Below, piece by piece: positions 34,017 through 43,954 of a DNA stretch of 64,000 nt (within the stretch, counting starts at the first letter, position 1; each line of letters begins with the position of its first letter). The position numbers were made by a program, and so were the translations under genes. Under the pieces are notes generated by a model, which saw only the letters and a list, made by a program, of their open reading frames with translations, had not been told where the DNA came from and searched no databases. This DNA is from Panorpa germanica. Taxonomy: Eukaryota; Arthropoda; Insecta; Mecoptera; Panorpidae. The DNA is taken from the NCBI GenBank assembly GCA_963678705.1, contig OY783218.1, positions 6,148,152 to 6,212,151 of the forward strand, written 5' to 3'.

Positions 34017-35699
34017 ATGGAGGGATTGAAAAGGCTTAGATCGGCGCGGACGGCTGCAAAAAGTGCAATATCACGGATGGACAATTACGTCAGCGACCCA
34101 AGGGCTCTCGACTCCGCTACAGTGGATGTGCTGCAGGTGAAAAAAGAAAAGATGATGACTACATTCCAATCGTACGAGCTCACGCAGTACAGCATTTTAG
34201 AAATTGATGATCAAGATGAGGAAGACATTGAAGAAGTTGAAGAGAAGTATTTTAACATTATAGCAAAATTAAATGCTAGCATCAATAAGTTAAAAGAAGT
34301 TAATAGGCCTGAATTAGTTCCATTGAGGCTCCCAGCGGTGGAAATTCCAACCTTCGATGGCAAGGATATAACCAGGTTTAAGCCCTTTTATGAGCTCTTC
34401 CAAGCAGTGGTTCACAATAATGCATCATTGTCCGATGTTCAAAGACTTTTTTATTTGAGAAAGTATCTCGTTGATGAGGCTCTCTCAATAATTATAAATC
34501 TGCCGCTTGTGAACAGTTCATACAAAGAGGCTATTGATTTATTGTTAGCGCGGTATGAAAATAAGGCGAGATTAATCTTTTATCACATTAATATAATACT
34601 TGATATTCCCAACATGCAGAAAGGTACTGCAGTCGATATAAGGGCTTTTTTATGTCAAGTAAAACAGCAATTACAAGCGTTAAAAAATCTTGATGAGCCT
34701 GTAGACAAGTGGGATATGATTTTAATCTCGGCCTTAAGTAGAAAATTAGATATCGTTACTAACCGCACTTTCCACATGGAAAGAAATTTAGAAGAACTGC
34801 CTACTATGGCAGAATTTATTTCATTTTTAGAAAGACGTGCAATTGCAATTGAGTATAGTTTAGATTATAAAAATATGTCACATGACAATAATAATAAAGG
34901 AAATGTGGTTCCAAGAAAATTGTATAATAAAAATAAGTATTCACATAATAATATTGTATGTAATCTTGCTATTTGTGAATATACAAACCTTGAGAATGTT
35001 ATGGAACAATCTTGGACAACTGAGAAATTCCCAGAGGAATCAGATAAGTTTTCTGAGGATTACTTAAAGGCTGAATATAATTTTCAAAATTCAGTAGCAC
35101 TTAAAAATAATTTAACTGTTGATTTGCCATTACTCAGCCTAGTAAATAAAATAGAATTGGAGGATTCTTTCTCAGTCGCCCCGCAAAGATTTAATGTGTT
35201 AGAAAAAAGATTTAGACACAATCCTTCATTATTGGAGGTTTATAAAACATTATTAAACAGATCAACCAGTATTATGACATTAGGTTTAAAACACAATATT
35301 ATTTTTATAAATATTAAAATAAAAACAAATTTAATTTGCTACAAGTCCAGTGTAGCTCCATCAAGTAAGGTACTTACAATACCCCAGCTTGAGATTATTA
35401 GCGCAGTGTTGCTGGTGCGAATCAAACAAGCAACAAATAAAATTTTTGATTCAAATACAATACTTCCATCAGATATTAATTGCAATGTTTACAACATTGA
35501 TGTAAAACAAACATCTGTACTGTTGGAATTGTTAAAAGATAATTGTTTCAATAACATTGTAACTATTGAGTTGATGATTGTTGTGTACATTATGCAATTG
35601 ATAATGTATGCTACATTGATAATTATGGTTTCTGTTATATTTAGGATAGTAATTAATTTGTTTTATATTATTTTCACAAAATTATGTAGACTACCATAG
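34017..35699 (+). CDS. BEL/Pao Gag with in-frame Pol remnants
   Basis: A 560-residue protein from an ATG at 34017. Residues about 112-280 match the DUF1759 Gag domain of BEL/Pao elements (PAVEIPTFDGKD, then FLRKYL-like and FLERRAIAIE signatures). An acidic, coiled-coil-prone segment precedes it (about 60-95). No CCHC knuckle or protease motif remains. Residues about 330-415 resemble the segment just before RT in Pao Pol (FSEDYL, RFNVLEKRFRHNPSLLEVYK), and 444-470 resemble the segment after RT (VAPSSKVLTIPQLEIISAVL). The RT between them is deleted without breaking the frame. The last 45 residues are strongly hydrophobic and could form a membrane segment. It may act as a Gag for a non-autonomous family or simply be a fortuitous fusion. 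Confidence 0.88.
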   Translation: MEGLKRLRSARTAAKSAISRMDNYVSDPRALDSATVDVLQVKKEKMMTTFQSYELTQYSILEIDDQDEEDIEEVEEKYFNIIAKLNASINKLKEVNRPELVPLRLPAVEIPTFDGKDITRFKPFYELFQAVVHNNASLSDVQRLFYLRKYLVDEALSIIINLPLVNSSYKEAIDLLLARYENKARLIFYHINIILDIPNMQKGTAVDIRAFLCQVKQQLQALKNLDEPVDKWDMILISALSRKLDIVTNRTFHMERNLEELPTMAEFISFLERRAIAIEYSLDYKNMSHDNNNKGNVVPRKLYNKNKYSHNNIVCNLAICEYTNLENVMEQSWTTEKFPEESDKFSEDYLKAEYNFQNSVALKNNLTVDLPLLSLVNKIELEDSFSVAPQRFNVLEKRFRHNPSLLEVYKTLLNRSTSIMTLGLKHNIIFINIKIKTNLICYKSSVAPSSKVLTIPQLEIISAVLLVRIKQATNKIFDSNTILPSDINCNVYNIDVKQTSVLLELLKDNCFNNIVTIELMIVVYIMQLIMYATLIIMVSVIFRIVINLFYIIFTKLCRLP

Positions 35700-35854
35700 A
35701 GTTAAGAAGTTTATGTTATTTTGTGTAATTTTGTTTATAATAGTTTTAAGAAGTTCACATTATTTTTTGTAAATTGGTTTATAATAATTTTATGTAACAT
35801 TGTATAATTTGATATTGGTTGTGAGCTTATCTACTTCTGCTGGCTGGCAATTTA

Positions 35855-36163
35855 TGTTCAGTACAAAATTAGTACAGAACATAAGAAGATGTCTCTGTTG
35901 GCATTCCAACATTATAATGTATTGTTGTCTCTAATAGAAGTAATGCGCATGACTACAATACGACGACTGCTGTACGCTACAGCGATATGGCATTCGTGTC
36001 AGTTGTGTTTTGGGCTTCTACACTGTCAAGATCATAATTCCCAACCATCTTGTTATTATAAGAATGTTGGTTCAAAGTAATTAAAAAGTGTAAAATTATT
36101 TTATCATTAAACAATTGAATAATTATTCAATCTACAAATACTCGCATGGTTTTATTTCGTACA
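35855..36163 (+). repeat. 3' LTR of BEL/Pao element
   Basis: 309 bp, identical to the 5' LTR; followed by the target duplication CATAC (36164-36168). Confidence 0.97.
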
Positions 36164-36960
36164 CATACAAGGTTACAGAAATATATAAAGCATAGGGTGA
36201 GGTATTTTTTAATTGGGTGATTAAAAAACCAGTTTATTATATAAAATGTTAAACATAATATAAAACCTGGTGTGCCTAGCCTAGAGTAATCATTTATCTT
36301 ACCTGCACCAACCTGATAAAGCACATTTTAACAGCCATATTTCTTCTTAATAAGGAAGATGTTCCGCATAAAATGATTGGAGTACGAGTATTTTTAAAAC
36401 AACGTGATATTGAATAATGATTAAGAATTATTACAAGGCAAGGCTATAAACACCTTAAGTACCTTTCTACCAAGTTAAGATTCTCTTTAAGAAAATTCAA
36501 AGTGAAGTGTTTGTTATGGACCAGTGATTGGAAGTATAAGTTTATTTTTGACAAGAATTCACCCCTTCATATCTTACTGGTGATTAAATATTAATAAGAG
36601 GTTTAGGGTGGTTTTTTTCAATTTTAAGTTGGTTGATAATTTTGTTTCTCAGTTTTTATTTTTGATGAAGTCGAACATAAGTGCAGCTTAAACAAGCAAT
36701 ATACCACGATTGCACTCTTCGTTAGTTAGCTGTAGTCAGCCTTTAGTAAAACTGAAATTGAAGTGAAACTTATTTACCTCAAAAGTTAAAAAAAATATAT
36801 ATAAAGCAGTTTATGATGCAATATGTCGGACAGTCTCTTTAAATTTTAATATTTGATTCTATAAATACAACAATTTCTGTATGGGACGATTAATATATAT
36901 TACAGTATAAATATTTACCACCAAGCACAAATGAACTGAATACTTACACTATTGTATATA

Positions 36961-37513
36961 CACTGTGAGAAATACACGATAAAAAATAATTTACGGTTTA
37001 ATGAATTGTTAATACAGGAATATGTACTGGCTAATTGTTCGACGCTCTGAACTAAACATTGAAAACAAGCTGCTCATATAAAAACAAGTGATAAAGCCAG
37101 TGCAACTCTGGGGTTCTACCAAGAAATCGAACGTTAAAGAAATAAAATGTTCCAAAATAAAGTTCTGCGAGGAATAGTTAATGCATCGTGGTATATCCGC
37201 AATAACGACATACATAGAGACCTGAAGATTAACACAGTTGGAGAAGAAATCAAATCGCAAATGTTGCTTGATAGTTTGAAGACTTCGCAGGACTAAACCC
37301 TCGGACCTAGTAAACTAACCTTGTAAAATTTTTCATTGGAGCAATCTCTACTACACGGTGTAATTATTGAAATATAAGCCACTAGATAAGTATGTATACT
37401 TAGTTGTAGTATTATAGAAAATACAAATAAAAAAATGAATTGTTCTAATAAAACCACTATAGCACCTCGGTACTATGTCACATAGTAAATTTAACTGTTC
37501 ATTTCTCACAGTG
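36961..37513. mobile_element. TIR element enclosing a jockey fragment
   Basis: CACTGTGAGAAAT at 36961-36973 has its exact inverted copy ATTTCTCACAGTG at 37501-37513, and both ends are flanked by TATA (a 19-bp perfect inverted match overall). This fits a DNA transposon with a TA or TATA target duplication. Its 553-bp body contains the jockey piece at 36985-37310 and AT-rich DNA; no transposase is visible. Confidence 0.7.
36985..37310 (+). mobile_element. Jockey-like LINE reverse transcriptase fragment
   Basis: Plus strand reads, across frames, ATLGFYQEIER, then MFQNKVLRGIVNASWYIRNN and DIHRDLKINTVGEEIKSQM, homologous to the piece at 28205-28690. Frameshifted, no ORF. It lies inside the TIR pair at 36961-37513. 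Confidence 0.85.
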
Positions 37514-37979
37514 TATATATTTACGAGTATATATGAAATTTTAATAGTAGAATAGTTTCTAATTGGCTGGATTATGTCGTTTATATGTATATGTCATAAA
37601 TTCTAAATATATGCATAGATACATATTTCGTTATAAAGCTGTCATGCTCTATGCATGGTTTCAATATCGTGACAATGGAATATGTAAAGGGATTACCCCG
37701 TAGCTGATATATGTCTTGTATGCATTACATGTGAATATTTGTGTACTAATACACACACAGATATATAAATGTACATAATAACAATTTACAAATCCTATTG
37801 TACCCGCTGAACACAAAACGTAAATATTACAAAACATAAAACTAGATTTTTACGTAACGAAACAAAGTAATGTTTTACACTATTACGCACTGATCTTGCA
37901 CCATCACATTACCATTTGAATAATCGAATTTTCAATAATAATGATGACCTGAACTCGCTTTGTTCATGATGAGTTTTAA

Positions 37980-38387
37980 TGCCGGTTTCACACCAGAGAG
38001 ACAGTTCAATAAAACACGAACAAAAACTTGTTTTTTTGAACAAAAACACCAATGTTTACATCAAAGAGACAGGTCTTAAAACAATTTTGTCTTTTGTTGC
38101 TGTTTTAGTAAACAAAACACATTCCCATCTGAAGTCAGTAAGATCAAAGGAAAACACGTTTGTTGTTGTTTTTTAGTCTGCTTGGATTGAATATAAGTTG
38201 TTATTTATAATGTTTATAATTTTTATGGGACACACAGAAAAACACTAAAAACAAAACCAGTTCAGTGCGAACCGTCTGTTTTCGAAAAACTGAAGAATTG
38301 TTTTAAAATAAAACAAAACATGATTTTGTTTTGTTTTTTTGACAACAAAACTGTTTTCAAAACTGTTTCTCTGGTGTGAAACCGGCA
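37980..38387. mobile_element. Harbinger-like MITE, 408 bp
   Basis: A 20-bp perfect terminal inverted repeat TGCCGGTTTCACACCAGAGA at both ends, extending to 27 of 28 matched positions, flanked by the 3-bp duplication TAA (37977-37979 and 38388-38390). A TWA target and short TIRs fit PIF/Harbinger. The interior is rich in AAACAAAAC-type runs and non-coding. Confidence 0.88.
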
Positions 38388-38618
38388 TAAGAGTGTGAAA
38401 TTATAAAGTTGCCAGAAAATGTATTTAAATAGATAAAATTATTCCTAAAGATGAAGTGATATTCGAATGTTTGAAGTTTAAAATAAATATGTGGACCGGT
38501 ATCTTTAGTGTACGTTGAGTTACTACAATAATAACTGCCACCACTAATTGAAAATGTTCTTGTTTGTTTCAAAATGATGTACATATTTCTAAATGATGGA
38601 ATTTGTGTTTTATTAATA

Positions 38619-38861
38619 CCCAGTAAACAATTGGGTAAAGTGTCCTATTTTGTGACGTTTCTATCACTATTGCACTTCAATTATAGTCCGCATCATCTTT
38701 ATCTTCATTTGTATTCCGACAGGGGGGAATAGTTTCGTCATGTGTAGCCGATAAAATAGGCGTTTTATATAAAAGATTATGAGAAACTGAACTCTTTCAT
38801 GACAAATAAATCATACGCATCTTCAATATGATGGCAAAATGACTCCAAAATGTTTATTGGG
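38619..38861 (-). mobile_element. ~240-bp MITE, CCCAGTAAACA termini, copy 2
   Basis: Reverse-complement copy of 22212-22453. Ends are CCCAGTAAACAATTGGG and ...TGTTTATTGGG. Aligned bases differ at several tens of positions, so the family is old. Confidence 0.87.
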
Positions 38862-40439
38862 ATAATACACCTCAAGAAACCTGTCCTGCGAAAAAATTAA
38901 CTTTCGTCAGAATCAGCCCCATTGAATAAAAATAATATTATTTTATGAAAGAGAAAAATTTCATTAAAGAGAGTGAAAGAGTGATTTTTACGTATTTCAC
39001 AACATTCCTAATATCTTCTAAATATAGAGGTTTTCATATAGGACAAATTTTGATACTCTGATTTGTCTTAACCCACTGTGTGATATCTACCCAGTAAGTT
39101 TAATTAGCAGAGCGATGCACAATATTATCATAGCCACGAATCGGTCTTCGTACTTTAAAGTTAATTTATGATATATTTTAACTTTGCTTATAATCAATCA
39201 ATAAAAACGCTTTTAATGAAATTCTTGCATAGATACCTACCTACCAGTACTCGTAGCTTAAAGCTGAACAACACGGTAATACTGAATACACGAATATTTC
39301 AGCCCGGAACTCTGTACCACTTTTCAGCATAGAAATTGACGTAATGTAACTTATAAATTATAATTAAAACCTGTCAAAACCTGCAATTACAAATGATTTT
39401 AATGTGAAATGGCTTTGTGAAGTAATTAGCCATTTCTTCTAAACATTTCACCCTAGCTCAATACTATTAGGACACATAGAAGTTATATGGATAGAGAGAG
39501 GTTCCTTGTATGCAACTTCTTGCAGTTGTTTTAGTGGCTTTCGTATAACAGTGTCTGTCTTCTAGAATGCACTATAAATTAAGAACCATCTTAATACAGT
39601 ATCTTAAGTTTAAGTAGATTCATGAAACACAAAACCAAAGACAAATTATATTAACTCTGTAGGTTAGTGTAGAGGATTGTAATGACGTTGGAAACTCAAT
39701 AGTACGAACTCCTGGAGTACGAGTACGAAGACGAACACGAACACGACAACATTGCAGTCGATGAACGAGACCAACAAACTTTATCAAGAAACTGAAACTA
39801 GTGTGGAATAGTCAATTCGAATTTGAATGGAATGTCTTACAATAAAACTGTTACAAAGACGTTATTCAAGTCTTAGAAAATGCATTAAAATGTTGTTCAT
39901 GAATGTGTAACAATGATTTTATAATCAGTCAAAAAATTACTTAGTCAAGAAGAGCCGCTTCATTCTGAAAGTACGGTAAGTCAATTTCTTGTAATTGTGA
40001 TGTAACAACTACAACACCAATTGATTCTTAATATTGACGAGTGTACTTACGAGTTTCCTCGGCTACTTAAGTACCGCAACTGTGACTAAATACAATTGAT
40101 TTCACGGCACGAAAAAAGATAATTGGATTGCAATTGTGACTAGAACCTATTTATTTTGCTTCAGATTTTGCTTTTTAAAGCTTTTTATTAGGCATTTAGC
40201 CGTGAATGGTAGCATTGTGGCGGCGTTGGATAGTGCACTCAGCTAAGGCATGGAATCGAAGCTCGTATATTACCATGCGAGCTTACTGCTAAATAGTTTT
40301 GCAATGGATACGAGCTGGAGTACATTACAACCCATTAAACACAATTACGAATATTTAAACTTTATCTAACAAAGCAAAAGTTATCTGTTACGTAAATAAT
40401 ATTACCTAAAGTACAACATTTTGTGACATGCTTTTTAAA
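38862..40439. other. Non-coding, AT-rich
   Basis: No gene. An imperfect ACGAACACGA-type tandem is at about 39715-39755. A weak tRNA-like sequence (possible SINE) is at about 40207-40275. Confidence 0.35.
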
Positions 40440-40462
40440 AAATAAAACTTCCTTTTTTACCC

Positions 40463-40775
40463 ATGAACATAAGATTGACAAATTTTAAAAGATGTCAATG
40501 TGGTGAAGAAGGAACTTTGGATCATAGTATATTTGAATGCATAAATTATAGTTTAGAAAGATCAAAATTGAATAGTGATATATTAGATGTGATTAAAACT
40601 TTTCCTGTTAATACAAAATTTTTGTTAAGTGATTCAAAATTAATTAGTGAATTATTGAAATATTTAGAAATTTGTAAAATTGAATTATAAATTACAAAAG
40701 ATGTATAAGAAATGTTTGATGGTGGCTATGACGAAAGAAAGTCAAGGCAAATAAGTAAATAAATATGAAAAAAAA
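40463..40775 (+). mobile_element. 5'-truncated LINE, same family as 7649-8076
   Basis: Encodes the end of a non-LTR polyprotein in one open 75-codon frame: RCQCGEEGTLDHSIFEC, then a Leu/Ile-rich tail to a stop at 40690. It is followed by the ~80-bp 3' UTR (AAATTACAAAAGATGTATAA...) and an A-rich end. It keeps the segment deleted in the other copy. Its 5' border is not resolved. Confidence 0.8.
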
Positions 40776-43358
40776 GAAACAAATTTTAAAATTTTAAGAA
40801 ACTTTTTCAAGGATTAAATGCTTTTAGTATAACTATAAGATACGCAAAGCCCTTTCAGATGAAATATTACCAAGGCTGTAATGTTTAAGGGGCCTTACTT
40901 TATAGTATTTCCTTTAATCTTTAGTTTATAAAGGTTTTCATAAGGTTATGCTATGCGAGAAGTCTAATGCGCAAAAGGGTTGATTAAATGGTAATAAAAT
41001 TTACTTATGTAGATCATTTTAGATTATATAGTACTAGGTTTTGAATAAATATTACAAGAATGTAAGATACCATTTGTATTTTGTATTTAGTGAATAAAGT
41101 TAACCTAAACATAAAATAAAATCCTAAATACAACAGGGGTAAGCAGAAAAGAACACAACATGTAGTATATCTTAAGATAAATTTTCTTTAAAGTCATAGA
41201 CACCATACATAACTCTCTATATATAAAATGTTATACTCGTATATAGCACTTTTATCAGCAAATTGATTTTGCTGAATAATCAATTTCATTGGCCCATTAA
41301 TACTTGAGTTCTAATAAGAATTCAAAGAAAATTCAAAGGATTCCTAAGGAAATTAATTTAAAAGTTTGTAAGCCAAGGAAAACTTATGAAAACTAATATT
41401 ATATATATAATGATGAAGAACTCATTAAATTTTACTGTAAAACTTGAAAAACAATTTAAAAAATGCAATTTAATCAATAACCATTATTTCACTAAAAGTT
41501 GAAGTAAAATAATTTACTTCCCAAAATGTTAAATATCTAATGTAGTAGGTAGCTGTATCTATCTATCGCAAAATGTTTAATTTATAAAGTTCAGGGGTGT
41601 ATTTGGTTAAAAGGTTTTTTTTATTAGTAAAACAATAATATAAAAAAAATTAAAATCAAAAATATTTAGCGTAATTAGTATGTTATTTGGGAGACACATC
41701 TACTATATATTTCAATAACCGAGGAATGTTGATATACGAATCCGTCCCTGCTTTAAAACAGTATTTAAATAGGGTAAAGATATTTAAATACTACACAAAA
41801 CTCCCGTGCTTGTATTAGATTCAACCAGGTCGAAGTTCACGAATCTTATGCGAGGGATGAAATCTGGGATCAGAGATCAGGGATGAAGCATCAAGCATCA
41901 AGCTTCAGGGATCGTTTCTGGATACATTTGCTTCTTGTATGCCCGGCGCCCGCATCAATTTGTCGTGCAAATAGAACTAAGAGGTTTTCCAAACTTTCTG
42001 TTGTAATATTTAAATCGTACTACTTTACTCGTACTTCCCCTCTTCGTAAGCCTCTCACTCATACTCCCTTTCTTTATATTTCTAGAACTGTTCTTCAAAA
42101 TTTCATTTATTTCAGGTGTATTCAAACCTAATATTATTGGAGTCTTGGAGAATATAAAATTATCATGTTATAACGCTTTCTTTTCAAAGAGAGTGTTACA
42201 CTTTCTCGTGCAGTTTCTGTGACCTTTAAATTTTATATTGTTTCTTTGTAGAAAGTGTCACTGAATAATTTTTAAATTCTTCTATACTGTCCATCGATTA
42301 TTTCGAGTCATTTTTGTCACACAATATTCATTACAAGTTAATATTAATTACCAACAAAAACGTCAACGCATTTTTCAATTTTAAGGTTTTATAATATTAC
42401 TATAATTTCAACAGCTAGGTAAAATCTAGCATTACTTGTAATATAATGATTGCAAATTTTCGTAGATGTAGTATTCCATTCATGGTCGAAAAAACGATAA
42501 AACTGATGTATAAATGTAAAATACAGGGCAACACTGTACAGTGTAAAAATACAGTGTGCGATTAAAGCATGAAAATAAAATACTATTAAGTTTCATTCTA
42601 CTTTTTGTTTTTAGTTTTAATTTAAGGTTTGAACCTTAAAACCACATTTCCACTCATTGAGTTTTAGGTTTACGTGAAAGATTTTAACCTAAAATGTAAA
42701 TTTCAGCTTGTGAAATATAAAGAAATAAAATTATATAAATAAAGATAATCATTATTACAAATGAATGTATATTACAGACGCATAATTTCACAAGTTCAAA
42801 ATTATATTTAAGATTAAAACTTTAAATTAAAACTAAAAACAATGAGTGAGAATGGGCCTTAAATGTAAGTTTCAGCTTGTGAAATCATGCGTCGTTCGTC
42901 AGTAATATACTTTATTTAATAATAATTATAATCTAAGATCCAATTGCGTGATTAATACGTTCATCTGTTTTAAATCAAAATATAATTTTTATAGATTGAC
43001 AGAGAAATACAGTTCTGCCAGTTTATCTATCAAAATAAGGTCGCAAGTACTTTTAATTAAAATTTGTTTATTAATTTTTTTTAAACTAAAACGAAATAAG
43101 GAGGACATTGGCATACTATAAGAAAGCCGTAGAAATTTACCAAAGCTCTTTAGCGCTTCAAATTGAAGCTAATTCAAATTATTAGCTATATTTTAAGTAG
43201 GCTTCGATGAAGTTCGATAGCTCTTTACTTTATGTAAGATGTCATGTAATGGAGATTATAACGCCGAATCTCAAAAACAAATTTCAAAAATATATGCAAA
43301 ACTTCTTCTTTTATTTTACGTTATGTAGTTCTACAACAGTTTAGATGATTTAGGTAAT
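40776..43358. other. Non-coding, AT-rich, with a small minisatellite
   Basis: No gene. At about 41855-41915 there is an imperfect tandem of GGGATCA/GGATGAA/GCATCAA units. Confidence 0.4.
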
Positions 43359-43954
43359 GGGCTTGTGTCCTATGTCTTAATTTCTATAAAACTGTACTAT
43401 ACATTGATAAAGTGGGTTACTAGAACCTCAAATGTTCAATTATTTTTTAATAACTCCTTATATGTTTGTCTCTTTAATTATTAAAGGGATTCAACATTGT
43501 ACACATTCCAAGTGCATGTGACATCACAATCCTTGTGTAAGGTTACCAACCTTACAGCTCATAAATCTCTGCTATATGTATTTATATATCAAAATATCAA
43601 ATATTATTTACAGCTAATAAAATTTCAATATTATGTCTGCCGTAACAGGGTTAAATAAAAGAAAAACTTATTATTCTTTAACTTGACTTAATTATTTGAC
43701 TACCAACAGCTACAGAACATTACCACAGCACTGACCTACTCAACAAATAACTGACGATAAAATGCATTTCACGTCATACAAATATGGCCGACCATTTCTA
43801 GCGCTAAAACTACAATTCAAACTTTTAATTGCTATATATCCGTCAATATTTAGATATTTAATAAAATAGACACGCCAATACACATTTATTAACATCAATT
43901 TCAATCAACAATTGAAAAATCGACCAATGAATCTAAAAAATGAGGACACAAGCC
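43359..43954 (+). mobile_element. ~600-bp TIR element (MITE family A), copy 2
   Basis: Complete ends: GGGCTTGTGTCCTATG at left and ...TGAGGACACAAGCC at right, giving a 12-bp inverted match. Same central hairpin (GTAAGGTT-ACC-AACCTTAC). A ~30-bp internal deletion relative to copies 1 and 3. Confidence 0.92.

Larger units (their letters stand above)
33041..36163 (+). mobile_element. Non-autonomous BEL/Pao LTR retrotransposon
   Basis: A 3123-bp element with identical 309-bp LTRs (TG...CA), flanked by the perfect 5-bp duplication CATAC at 33036-33040 and 36164-36168. The 2.5-kb interior has a candidate primer-binding site, a short leader with a tandem duplication, and one 560-codon Gag-Pol remnant ORF. 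Reverse transcriptase, protease, RNase H and integrase domains are absent, so it needs an autonomous partner. LTR identity indicates very recent insertion. No clear polypurine tract is visible just upstream of the 3' LTR, which is odd for a recently mobilised copy. Confidence 0.95.

Noticed and set aside
33075..36080. Identical 63-codon frames at 33075-33266 and 35889-36080
   Set aside because: They lie inside the two LTRs and match simply because the LTRs are identical.
36299..36340. Minus-strand CAG|GTAAGA donor-like site after a short ATG frame (MAVKMCFIRLVQ)
   Set aside because: No pyrimidine-rich acceptor or second copy; too short to call a first exon.
40207..40275. tRNA-like A and B boxes (also near 29139, 27050 and 10436)
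   Set aside because: Matches to the boxes are weak and no cloverleaf can be folded; at best degenerate SINEs.
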